In this document: piece after piece, positions 36,266-44,584 of the stretch
Layout of the letters: each line of letters opens with the position of its first letter
How positions within the stretch are numbered: the stretch's first letter is position 1
DNA from: Akkermansiaceae bacterium
GTDB lineage: Bacteria > Verrucomicrobiota > Verrucomicrobiia > Verrucomicrobiales > Akkermansiaceae
Reading direction: 5' to 3'
Assembly: GCA_017798145.1 (NCBI GenBank)
Contig: CP059069.1
Span: forward strand, 62,001 to 126,000
Length of the DNA: 64,000 nt
The notes under the pieces: generated by a model
What the model saw: the letters and a program-made list of their open reading frames with translations, nothing else
Databases searched by the model: none
Told to the model about the DNA's origin: nothing
Translations under genes and position numbers: made by a program

Positions 36266-36458
36266 GACGTGACCCCAAATGACGGCAATATTTTCAAGAA
36301 CGTGGAATGTATCGCGGCGAAGGCCTACCCGAAGGCGAAACGCTTCACGCATACCCTTTTTGTTGCGGATCGGGATTGAGGCAAAATAGCCGTTGTCACC
36401 TGATTCCACCGGCGGAATCCCCTTGACTCTTTTCCCGGAACGACCGTGATTTGCGGCG

Positions 36459-37178
36459 ATGAGATTCATTGCTGTTATTCTTACGGCCTCCGCAATCCAA
36501 GCCGATGCCTTCCAGCTTTTCCTAACAACCAAAACCGGCGAAACGATGAGCTTCGAGGTCGAGGCAAACGAGGCGATCGAGAACGTCAAAGCCAAGATTT
36601 TTGATGGGGAGTTGATCCCCCAAGACCAACAGCGGCTTTTCTTCGAGGGCGTATATCTCGAAGACGGAAATACCCTTGATTACTACAATGTGATGAAGGG
36701 GGCGACCCTCGATTTTGGCGCGCCTTTTGCAAATATCCATATTGCTGGAACGGGTGAGCTTCCAGCGGGGGGAGCCCGGGGAATCATCATTTCCGCTGGA
36801 AACGGAAGGAGCGACACGCTGATCTATTCGGATTCGCTGTCCATATCCTCCACCGCGCTCAACCCGTTCACGATCCGGCTCGCCGGTTGGGCAGGAGATG
36901 TTTTCGACGTCTCGATTGCCGGAACCTATACCCTGTTTGATTCGGACGCCGCTGTTGGGGCATTCGATCCGGATCAGTTCGTGATCGATACCAGCGGCCT
37001 AACCTTCAGCGGCACGCCCGGCACGTTTCAGATCGTGCAGGGAAGCATCGCCCTCGCCTACACCCCGATCCCGGAACCTTCAGCTGCGTGCCTAGCCGGG
37101 CTGATGCTCGGAATGATAGCAATTTTCCACCGCCCTAACCGCCCGACAGCTCGAAGATCCCAAGGCACTTGGCGATGA
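36459..37178 (+). CDS. Secreted ubiquitin-like domain protein with PEP-CTERM anchor
   Basis: This 239-residue protein has a 17-residue signal peptide (cleavage after ADA). The mature protein begins FQLFLTTKTGETMSFEVE, and residues 18-87 align without gaps to ubiquitin positions 1-70: about 39 of 70 identities by hand, including TIENVKAKI-like AIENVKAKIFD, IPQDQQRLFF and LEDGNTL. Ubiquitin K27, K29 and K63 are kept; K48 becomes Val, and the L8/I44/V70 patch becomes K/F/G. The C-terminal LRLRGG is absent. Residues 88-204 form a beta-rich domain; PEP at 205-207, a short hydrophobic stretch and RPNRPTARR give an exosortase-type PEP-CTERM tail. Function unknown; conjugation like that of ubiquitin is not expected. 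Confidence 0.85.
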   Translation: MRFIAVILTASAIQADAFQLFLTTKTGETMSFEVEANEAIENVKAKIFDGELIPQDQQRLFFEGVYLEDGNTLDYYNVMKGATLDFGAPFANIHIAGTGELPAGGARGIIISAGNGRSDTLIYSDSLSISSTALNPFTIRLAGWAGDVFDVSIAGTYTLFDSDAAVGAFDPDQFVIDTSGLTFSGTPGTFQIVQGSIALAYTPIPEPSAACLAGLMLGMIAIFHRPNRPTARRSQGTWR

Positions 37179-38067
37179 CTTCGGTCTGAAAGTCGGGAGG
37201 GAACAGCCAGCCCAAAGGCAGCGCAACGGCAAGGAATGCCGGGATTTTCCCCAGCGGCCGCCCCCGTTTCCTTTCCACGACGGCCAGCAATCCGTGGAGG
37301 GTGAAAAAGAGTGTCGGCAATCCGAAGCCGGAGCGGACGGGAAGGGTGATCGCCAGTTCGTGCAGCAGGCCGGAAATGACGAACACGGCCATGATCCCGG
37401 CGTTTTCACCCAGGAGTGCCCCGCATGGACGCCCGACGCAGCGCTGCATCATCTGCGAGTATCCGGTGTTCCAGCGCCTGCTCCAGAAGTCGCCGGTGCC
37501 TTGCGTTTCGAGAGGGTTTGGGAAAAGCGTCCTGACCGGAAATCCCGCGGACCGCAATCCGCCTTTCAGCACCCGCAGCGCGCCGAAGTGGAAGCCGAGG
37601 CTCATCGGGAGAAACATGACAAGGATGTTCCGCCAAGCCATCGCCCAGACCAGCCATGCCCCGAGTGTTCCGATCAGCATCAGGAGCAGGCCGATCGCGG
37701 TGTCCCGCTTCCAGCTCAGCCCATTCCGCCTGACCCGGAAACTGCCCGGATCCATGCCGAACCAGAGGAACGCGAAGATCCCATAGCGGGGAAGGGGAAG
37801 CGGTTGAGAACCCGCCCACTCCGCATAGACGAGCCCTTTCATGCCGCCCAGAAGCACGCAGCAAATCGCAACCATTCGCCAGAGCGGTTCCACATCCCTG
37901 ACGGCAAAATCGGCAGCCACGATGATCGCCGCCAGCAGAAGCCAGCCGGTGCTGCGCCTCAGTGCAACTGACCCCAGCCTCGCCAACAAGGGGCCGGCGG
38001 AAACACCGGTTAGGACAAGCAGTGGGATCGCTGCGGTCATCGGGTCGGCCATCCGAGGTTCCAGCAA
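37135..38067 (-). CDS. Wax-synthase-like/MBOAT family acyltransferase
   Basis: This 310-residue membrane protein has about eight hydrophobic segments. The core DFWSRRWNTGYSQMMQRCVGRP, then IMAVFVISGLLHELAITLP, matches the wax synthase-like MBOAT signature, in which the FWxRRW region and the late intramembrane His (LLHEL) are the expected catalytic elements. It would acylate a lipid alcohol or glycan hydroxyl at the membrane. Its 3' end overlaps the convergent ubiquitin-like gene by 44 bp. A start at the second Met is possible. Confidence 0.75.
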   Translation of the reverse strand: MLEPRMADPMTAAIPLLVLTGVSAGPLLARLGSVALRRSTGWLLLAAIIVAADFAVRDVEPLWRMVAICCVLLGGMKGLVYAEWAGSQPLPLPRYGIFAFLWFGMDPGSFRVRRNGLSWKRDTAIGLLLMLIGTLGAWLVWAMAWRNILVMFLPMSLGFHFGALRVLKGGLRSAGFPVRTLFPNPLETQGTGDFWSRRWNTGYSQMMQRCVGRPCGALLGENAGIMAVFVISGLLHELAITLPVRSGFGLPTLFFTLHGLLAVVERKRGRPLGKIPAFLAVALPLGWLFPPDFQTEVIAKCLGIFELSGG

Positions 38068-38159
38068 AGCAGTCCGCCGAAGAGTGCGACCAACCCGCCG
38101 AACAGGAGGGTCAGCAGATGCTTGGCGACGCGGTTGAAACAGGTTGCATTGATCTCGTC

Positions 38160-38235
38160 AACCCCCTTTTCCCCGCCCTCCGGTTCGACCCAATGGCTCT
38201 TTCAGGAGCCTCTCGCAGAAAGCAAATTCTTAGCA
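38160..38235 (+). repeat. Dispersed repeat, copy B
   Basis: Shares AACCCCCTTTTCCCCGCC, CTCCGGTTCGACC, GGCTCTTTC and AAAGCAAATTCTTAGCA with copies A (33287) and C (45782). About 90 bp downstream of it an open stretch reads FEVEVARTKFISSFEHEKDW, possibly a gene remnant I cannot name. Confidence 0.7.
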
Positions 38236-38370
38236 GTGCGGCCTGTTCGAGGTGGAGGTCGCCCGGACGAAATTCATTTCCAGCTTCGAGCACGAGAAGG
38301 ACTGGCTTGCGCTTGCCGGGGCCGTTGAGCTAGAATCCAGATTCCTTTTTCATCCTGTCGGCCATACCCC

Positions 38371-39267
38371 TCAGTGCGAGGAGTCCTGTTCGTAGAATTT
38401 CGAGGCCGGAAGAACGATTTTCGGATCCGGCTTCCGCGCGATTTCCTTGTCCTTGCCCGGGTAGTCGAGGGAGTGGAGGAAGTGCCGCAGGCAATTGATG
38501 CGGGCGCGCTTTTTGTCGTCCGATTTGATCACGGTCCAAGGTGCGTAGGGCGTATCGGTGTGCTGGAACATGGCCTGCTTGGCTGCTGTATATTCGTCCC
38601 ATTTGTCCAGCGAAGCCCGATCGACCGGGCTGAGCTTCCATTGTTTGAGCGGGTTGCTCTCGCGGGCATGGAACCGCCGGCCTTGCTCCATGCGGCTCAC
38701 CGAAAACCAATATTTGAAAAAGGTGATCCCGGTTTCGACGATGACCTTTTCGATCAAGGGGGCGTGCCGCAGGAATTCCTTGTACTCGCCCTTATCACAG
38801 AAACCCATGACCCGCTCCACTCCCGCCCGGTTGTACCAGGAGCGGTCGAAAAATGCCATCTCGCCACGGCTCGGAAGGTGTTCGATGTAGCGCTGGAAGT
38901 ACCACTGGCCGCGTTCGTAGTTTGTCGGCTTCTCAAGGGCCACGACCTGGGCAAGCCGCGGATTGAGGTGCTCCATGAAGCGCTTGATGGTTCCGCCCTT
39001 GCCCGCCGCATCCCGGCCTTCGAAAAGGGCCACCACACGCCGGGCATCGTCCTGGACCCACTTCTGGACCTTCATGAGCTCCGCCTGGAGGAGCGCCTTC
39101 GTCTTCTCATATTTCTGGGTTCCCATGGGCTCCGCATACGGGTACGCGCCGGCCTCATGGAGAGCCTGGAGGGTGGCGGCCCTGGAAGTCCGCTCAGCGT
39201 CTTCCGGGGGATTAGAGAGGAAATCGCGGGGGATTTTCACCGATTTACGATCAGACTTTTGATTCAT
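38371..39267 (-). CDS. ppk2: Polyphosphate kinase 2
   Basis: This 298-residue kinase uses polyphosphate to phosphorylate nucleotides (or the reverse). It has the P-loop LFEGRDAAGKGGTIKRFMEHLNPR, the lid and Walker B region FFDRSWYNRAGVERVMGFC, and FFKYWFSVSRMEQ followed by WKLSPVDRASLDKW; the C-terminal LDYPGKD motif is also present. It is the last gene of a phosphate operon with an NptA-like transporter and a small charged protein; the 70-bp gap to the small gene is modest. No terminator is evident. Confidence 0.95.
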   Translation of the reverse strand: MNQKSDRKSVKIPRDFLSNPPEDAERTSRAATLQALHEAGAYPYAEPMGTQKYEKTKALLQAELMKVQKWVQDDARRVVALFEGRDAAGKGGTIKRFMEHLNPRLAQVVALEKPTNYERGQWYFQRYIEHLPSRGEMAFFDRSWYNRAGVERVMGFCDKGEYKEFLRHAPLIEKVIVETGITFFKYWFSVSRMEQGRRFHARESNPLKQWKLSPVDRASLDKWDEYTAAKQAMFQHTDTPYAPWTVIKSDDKKRARINCLRHFLHSLDYPGKDKEIARKPDPKIVLPASKFYEQDSSH

Positions 39268-39337
39268 GGTTTTGTGAAAGTGATGGGCTGTGGATTCTCT
39301 TCACGGCTGATGGCTCTGCCTCTGCGAGTCCGGGAAA

Positions 39338-39616
39338 TCAGATCTCAATGCTAGGCGGCAAGGAATTTTTCCCCTTCTTCAACGCCTTGAGGATCTTGAG
39401 AGCCTTCTTACGGTGGGCATGCGCGAGTGTGATTTCCTTCCCGATGCTATCCTTGGCCTGCTCATCGACCTCAGCGTCGAGCTGCTCACCCAGTTTTTTC
39501 TCATGCTTTTTGAGCTTCCTGATCACATGCTTGAGATGCTTGCGCTTCTCCTTGCGCTTGCGCTCTTCCGCATTGAGGAATGCCCCGGCTTTCTCTAACA
39601 GTTTTTGGATATTCAT
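39338..39616 (-). CDS. Small highly charged helical protein
   Basis: This 92-residue protein is almost entirely Lys/Glu/Arg-rich helix (AEERKRKEKRKHLKHVIRKL, LKKHEKKLGEQLDAEVDEQA). It likely forms a coiled coil and may bind nucleic acid or polyphosphate. The start overlaps the stop of the phosphate transporter gene (ATGA at 39613-39616), so it is co-translated with it. No family is recognised. Confidence 0.7.
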   Translation of the reverse strand: MNIQKLLEKAGAFLNAEERKRKEKRKHLKHVIRKLKKHEKKLGEQLDAEVDEQAKDSIGKEITLAHAHRKKALKILKALKKGKNSLPPSIEI

Positions 39617-41439
39617 TGCGGTGTATCGGGTTGCGGGTTGTCGGAATTCTCAACGATCTCGTCGATCTCGCCGCTATCCAGCGAGACGCTGCGCTCCGCT
39701 TCACGGAGGCGCATTTCCCCGGTGGAGAAAAAGGCTTCACCCATCTTGACGAGGTTTTTGGTGACATCGTAGGCGTATCCGCTGTCGTTCATCAAGGAAA
39801 TGGACATCGGCGCACTGATGAGACCTTCCCGGATCAAGGTGTTCAATCGGAAGTCCAGGTCACGGTCATACTCCTTCATGGCAATTTTCAGCGAATCGAG
39901 GGAGAGAACGGCGGCCGAATCACCCCCTTGTTGCCGCACGGCATCGAGCTTCCGCAGAACCGTGGCCAGGCTTGACCGGATCCGGTCGTATTCCTTCCGG
40001 ATCTCCCTGTTCTCGCTCACCATGTAGTGGGAAAGGTTCTTCTGCAGGTGCTTGGTGTCCTTGATCGCCTCCACGATGTCCCGGCCTGCGGCCCGCAGCA
40101 CGAAGAGTTCCTCGGATTGCGCGGGTGTCATTGCCCCCTGTGCGCGGCTGATGAATTGCACGATTTCCCCATACAGCCCTTTCACGCATTCGTTGTAGTT
40201 TTCGTCGATGTCGAATGTCACCGGCCTTCGTGCCTTTGCAACAATCTCGTCAATCGGCCGATCCGAGAGGATCTCCGCCAGATTCAGGCTGAGTCCGGCT
40301 GCGATGATCTCGGAGGCATTGTCAAAGAGGTGCAAGGTCTCCCGCCTGACGGCTTCGATGGCGGTGTCCGGCAATTCAATGGACACCGCATGGAGATACC
40401 GCGGCTGGGCTTTCGACCGCGTGCGGGGTTTGATGATCCGCTGCAAAAATCGGACCATCAGCTTGATGAAGGGGAGCATCAGGAGGATGCCGAGCAGATT
40501 GAAGATGGTGTGGAAGACCGCCAGTTTCAGGGTGTAATTCTCGCTTCCGATCCCGCACCAGGCACTCACCACATCGACCAGTTGCGTCAGTTGGTGGATC
40601 ATCCCGATCGCGACGATCGCCGTGACCAGGTTGAAGATCAGGTGGGCTCCGGCGAGGCGCCGTCCATTCACATTGGAACCGATCGATCCGATGATGGCGG
40701 TGATGGTTGTCCCAATGTTGGCTCCGATTGCCAAGGCGAGCGCGTTCTCATAGGTGATCTGCCGCGCTGCCAGGGCCGTGATGGTAAGGACCAGGGTGGC
40801 GTGGCTGGACTGCATGACGACGGTCGCCGCGAGCCCGATCAAGGCGAAGAGAAAGACGCCGGGATAACCTTCCACGGCGTAGGCCGTCAGATCGATGGTC
40901 TCTTTGAACGCCTCAAAACCCTCTTTCATGTGATGGATCCCAAGGAACAGGAACCCGAGCCCCGAAAGGATGTAGCCGCACCCCTTCAGTCCCTTGCCTT
41001 TCTGGAAAACCAGGATGATGCCGAAGACAAGCATCGGCATGGCATAGGCGGCGATATTGACCTTGAGCCCGAAGCCGGCAACCAGCCATGCCCCGGTCGT
41101 TGTCCCCAGATTCGCACCGAAGACGATTCCCACCCCGGCAACGAGGGAAATGAGGTCTGCGGAGATGAAGGAAATCGCGATCACCGACACCAGCGAGCTG
41201 GACTGCATCAGGGTCGTCGAAATCACCCCGAAGCTGAGGCTTTTCCAGAGCTTGTCAGTCGTCCTGCGCAGAATGCGCTCCAGCACCCCGCCGGTGAACG
41301 CCTTGAATCCCTCCTCAAGGGAAAGCATGCCGAACAGGAAGATCGCCACCCCAGCCGCGATTTCCTTGAAATCCGGACTCATCCAAAACCCGTAGGTCAG
41401 GATGAGAAATATCGTCGGCAGGATGATTTTCTTAATCAC
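39613..41439 (-). CDS. Na/Pi cotransporter family protein with PhoU-like domain
   Basis: This 608-residue protein has two NptA-type repeats of membrane helices containing the QSSS and QSSHA motifs (TTLMQSSSLVSVIAISF and AATVVMQSSHATLVL), with GANLGTTTGAW and GANIGTTITAI as the conserved glycine turns. Residues 360-600 form a cytoplasmic PhoU-like helical domain. Members import phosphate with sodium. With the small charged protein and PPK2 it forms a phosphate/polyphosphate operon. A phoB-phoR pair lies 16 kb away, not adjacent. Confidence 0.92.
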   Translation of the reverse strand: MIKKIILPTIFLILTYGFWMSPDFKEIAAGVAIFLFGMLSLEEGFKAFTGGVLERILRRTTDKLWKSLSFGVISTTLMQSSSLVSVIAISFISADLISLVAGVGIVFGANLGTTTGAWLVAGFGLKVNIAAYAMPMLVFGIILVFQKGKGLKGCGYILSGLGFLFLGIHHMKEGFEAFKETIDLTAYAVEGYPGVFLFALIGLAATVVMQSSHATLVLTITALAARQITYENALALAIGANIGTTITAIIGSIGSNVNGRRLAGAHLIFNLVTAIVAIGMIHQLTQLVDVVSAWCGIGSENYTLKLAVFHTIFNLLGILLMLPFIKLMVRFLQRIIKPRTRSKAQPRYLHAVSIELPDTAIEAVRRETLHLFDNASEIIAAGLSLNLAEILSDRPIDEIVAKARRPVTFDIDENYNECVKGLYGEIVQFISRAQGAMTPAQSEELFVLRAAGRDIVEAIKDTKHLQKNLSHYMVSENREIRKEYDRIRSSLATVLRKLDAVRQQGGDSAAVLSLDSLKIAMKEYDRDLDFRLNTLIREGLISAPMSISLMNDSGYAYDVTKNLVKMGEAFFSTGEMRLREAERSVSLDSGEIDEIVENSDNPQPDTPQ

Positions 41440-41680
41440 GGATTGATCTGGGTGTGGGCGGGCGGCAACGGGGCTTTATCGAGGCGAAAGGGTCGAATCC
41501 GACTCGAGGGAGAGGAGCAGGGTTAGATCATGCGGGCGCGATGCCCCTCCGCGCCACAACTGACCATGCATGCATTGTGACCGGGAAACAACCGTACAGC
41601 TCCCCGTCATCTGGTAAATGCTACGCGAATCCTATCATCTGAGCCGGGAGTGAATGGCGATGACCATGGGACAGGTGGAA
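41440..41680. other. Intergenic region between the transporter gene and IS4 remnant
   Basis: About 240 bp with no gene, repeat or RNA that I can support. Promoters for the transporter operon must lie here. Confidence 0.5.
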
Positions 41681-42440
41681 CGGACCCAACCTCAAGGCCG
41701 TCGACGGCAGCTCCGTCCAGCTCATGGACACGGATGAAAACCAGGCGGCCTATCCCCAGCCGACGAGCCAGAAGGAGGGATGCGGCTTCCCCCACATGGG
41801 CATCGTCGGGCCGGTCAACCCCGGCCACGGCGGCTGGGAGCATGTCGAGACCTGCCCGCAATCGCGCCCTGAGTCCATTGCCGCGGCGGCGCTCACAAGG
41901 CACCTTGCGGAAGGCGACCTGCTTCTCGGAGACCGCGCTTTCGGCTCCTACGAACTCATCTGCCGCTGCCGCGCCCAAAAAGCCCACGTGCTCATGCGCC
42001 TGCACCAGGCGCGCGACCGCGCCCTGGACTGGAGGAAGGGGGAAAGGATCTCGCCACATGAAAGGCTCGTGACCTGGAAGCGCCCGCAACAACCGGCCGG
42101 AACCTCCATGTCCCGCGGGGAGTGGGAAGCGCTGCCGGAAAAGATCGAAGTCCGCCTCATCAAGGTCTCCTACGGGAACCGCGCCAAGGAGAAGGGCGGC
42201 TGGTTCTCGTCACGACACTCACCGGCCACCGGAAACACGACGGCATCGAGCTGGCAGACCTCTACGCCCGCCGCTGGGACATCGAGCTGAAGCTGCGCCA
42301 CCAAGCTGATCGAGATCCGCCCCTTCCGAAGCGAGCCAAGGGCGGTGAAACGACGACCGAAGAACCACCCGCTTCTCAACGCACCGCGCCACGAATACGT
42401 CGAGGTGTTCCACCGCTCACGGTACTTTCGGAAAACTGCT
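41680..42440 (+). pseudogene. IS4-family DDE transposase, broken
   Basis: The forward strand encodes an N-terminally truncated transposase: LKAVDGSSVQLMDTDENQAA carries the first Asp and LLLGDRAFGSYELICRC the second Asp (DRxF). A frameshift near 42190-42235 moves translation to the frame reading GHRKHDGIELADLYARRWDIELKLRH with the expected YxxRWxIE glutamate, after which the C-terminus degenerates. The 5' third, including the DNA-binding region, is absent. Confidence 0.8.
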
Positions 42441-42555
42441 TAATCCCGTGCCATTCCACCTGACCCCAAAATCGAACTTCTGAGAAATGGTCTAGGATCG
42501 CATGGGAATGGCCGACTGCGCCTAGTGTTAGGCCGGTTTTAGGTGCCACATACGC

Positions 42556-44295
42556 TCATCGATCCGCTTCCTTGATCTTCGCCTTGGGCTTTTTCACACG
42601 GATTTGTGATGCGGTCAGGATCTGTTTCGCGCCCAGCAGCCTCTCACGCAGAGCAGGATAGGGAACGTCATGGGTGGCGACGCCCTGATCGATCGCAAGA
42701 CCCGCCGCCACCGCCGCGCTTTCCGACAGCGCCATGAACACTGGCTCCATACGTATCGAACCGTGCGCGACGTGCGAGGCGCCGAGGCAGATCGGCGCGA
42801 ACAGGTTTTCGCACTCGCCTTTGCGTGGGATGATGGAGCGATAGGAGATTCCATACGGTTCGGGCGGCACCCGCCAGATGACGCCCTCATTCTGCACCGT
42901 TCCCTTGTCGGTGACGAAATGCTGGACGCAGTGCGAGTCCATCCCGAAGGAACCGAGCGCCACCGGGTCGGGCGCGGTCTTCTGGCCCATGCAATCGTGC
43001 TGCGTCATCACGTAGTCGCTGACCATGCGTCTCGCCTCGCGGATGTAGATCATCCACGGCCAGCCTCGGTTGTCGGTGAATTCGTCTTTGCTCAAACCGT
43101 AAGCCGCCGTCCTCTTGCGGATGGCCTCGGGCACGCGCGGGTTGTTCGCCATCGTCCACAGGAACCCGCGGATGTAGGTTTCGTGCTCCTTTTCGATCTC
43201 TTGGCGGCGTTCGTAGCTGGCTTCGGGGTAATCCCAGTTTGCGCCGGGTAGATCCGATCCGACGGCGTGCATGTTGTTCCAGTCCACCTTTTGCCGCCCG
43301 CCCGCGAGCGGCTCAATGAGCGCCGGCATCCGTTCATCGCCCGCTTCGAAGTTCCGCAGCAGCAATTCGTGATCCATCTCCCGATAGCCCTCGGGCTTTT
43401 TGATCGGAATGCGCAGCTTCGGGTCGCTCGTGAGGCAGACGCGATAATTGTAAGCTTGGATCTTCTTGTCGCCCTGCCCGTTGGCCAGACCGTCGATTTT
43501 GAAAACGTGCGGCAATAGGCCGCTGCCACTGTCGCCGGGCTTGATGTGGGGATCCACGTCCTTGACGAAATGATCCTTGTCGCGCTGCGTGTAGTGAAGG
43601 CGCGGCTTGGTGTCGCCGCGCCGGACTCCCGCCATGTCTTCACCGTATTGGCTCTCCGGTTCGCGGCCCACGGTGTAGGTGATCCCCGCCGCCGCCATCA
43701 GGTCGCCCACATACGTCGCATCGATGAACATCTTGCCGCGATACGTTTTCCCGCTGAGCGTGGTGATGGAATCGATCCGGTTTCCGCTCATCTTCACGCC
43801 CTTGCCCGGCGTGCGGTCGAGCAGCTCGTTGTAAACGACCGTAACGCCGGAATCGGCGATCATCTTCTCGAAGACCTGCTTGCCCACGTGCGGCTCGAAG
43901 CTGCGTATGTGCTCGGCCCCGTAGGCTGTTGCAATGTTGTCATAGAACTCCGAAGCGATGCCGCCGAACGTGTTGCGGTGCCCGAGGAAGTCGGTTGCGC
44001 CGAGGCCGCTCGAACTCATTCCACCGGGAAAGCCTGTGGGATTCACGAGTATGACCGAGCGCCCTTGTCGCTTGGCCGAGATGGCGGCGGTGACCGCGCC
44101 GGACGAGTCGCCGTAAACGACCAGATCGTAAGCCGATGGTTCATCGGGACTGGTGGCGGCAAGCTGTGGTTGGGGAATGATTTCGGCATGGGAAAGCCCG
44201 CCCAGCAAGAGCGGCAGACCGATGCATCTTGCGGCGGAGGACGCCCGTTCATTGAGAGCGCTCGTAAGGTTTCGGGCAGGGCGGGGGATCTTCAT
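42556..44295 (-). CDS. FAD-dependent oxidoreductase, xanthan-lyase-like (FAD_oxidored)
   Basis: This 579-residue protein has a hydrophobic N-terminal export segment (IGLPLLLGGLSHAE), the FAD-binding VVYGDSSGAVTAAISAKRQGR at about residues 58-78, then FPGGMSSSGLGATDFLGHRN and a GKMFIDATYVGDLMAAAGI motif shared by FAD_oxidored and xan-lyase-type proteins. The C-terminal CLGASHVAHGSIRMEPVFM is also typical of this family, which is frequent in Verrucomicrobiota and Planctomycetes. Substrate unknown. No partner gene is adjacent; IS remnants flank it. Confidence 0.85.
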   Translation of the reverse strand: MKIPRPARNLTSALNERASSAARCIGLPLLLGGLSHAEIIPQPQLAATSPDEPSAYDLVVYGDSSGAVTAAISAKRQGRSVILVNPTGFPGGMSSSGLGATDFLGHRNTFGGIASEFYDNIATAYGAEHIRSFEPHVGKQVFEKMIADSGVTVVYNELLDRTPGKGVKMSGNRIDSITTLSGKTYRGKMFIDATYVGDLMAAAGITYTVGREPESQYGEDMAGVRRGDTKPRLHYTQRDKDHFVKDVDPHIKPGDSGSGLLPHVFKIDGLANGQGDKKIQAYNYRVCLTSDPKLRIPIKKPEGYREMDHELLLRNFEAGDERMPALIEPLAGGRQKVDWNNMHAVGSDLPGANWDYPEASYERRQEIEKEHETYIRGFLWTMANNPRVPEAIRKRTAAYGLSKDEFTDNRGWPWMIYIREARRMVSDYVMTQHDCMGQKTAPDPVALGSFGMDSHCVQHFVTDKGTVQNEGVIWRVPPEPYGISYRSIIPRKGECENLFAPICLGASHVAHGSIRMEPVFMALSESAAVAAGLAIDQGVATHDVPYPALRERLLGAKQILTASQIRVKKPKAKIKEADR

Positions 44296-44337
44296 GTCGG
44301 TGGATCGTAGTGTTTTGAGTCCCGATGGGAAGGGACT

Positions 44338-44463
44338 TCATTCGATGGCGTGGACGTAACCATCCCCGGCGAGGACGAAGACCTTGTCGCGGTAGATGCA
44401 GAGGGTGGATTCCTCGATGCGCTGGTTGAACTTGTGGATCCAGATGGGCTTTCCAGCGAGGGC
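44338..44463 (-). pseudogene. C-terminal fragment of a PQQ-like beta-propeller protein
   Basis: The reverse strand encodes GKPIWIHKFNQRIEESTLCI and YRDKVFVLAGDGYVHAIE then stop. The last part matches a PQQ-type propeller blade (V(Y/F)VxxGDGxVHAIE). The frame breaks upstream at about 44465, at a TTTGGGGTCA box. Only about 40 codons remain. Confidence 0.6.
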
Positions 44464-44468
44464 GTCTG

Positions 44469-44503
44469 TTTGGGGTCATCTGACCTCAAAAGCAGACCCC
44501 AAA
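44469..44503. repeat. Short inverted repeat with TTTGGGGTC ends
   Basis: TTTGGGGTC at 44469-44477 faces GACCCCAAA at 44495-44503. The same 10-bp terminus (TGACCCCAAA) occurs at the RAYT element's right end and at 42461. It may be a scar of a related element. Confidence 0.5.
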
Positions 44504-44584
44504 AGCGGTGGGATGATCATGCTGTTTTGGAGCCCGTGCGAGGTGCGGCTTACGGTTGGGGGCGGATTGCGTGGGCCGGGATTT

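Noticed and set aside
36266-36380. A short open stretch reading NIFKNVECIAAKAYPKAKRF and ending FVADRD
   Set aside because: It looks like a gene fragment behind the RAYT element, but I could not match it to a family and it is too short to annotate.
40027-41526. A 499-codon forward open frame opposite the phosphate transporter gene
   Set aside because: Antisense shadow; composition is atypical and it has no motif.
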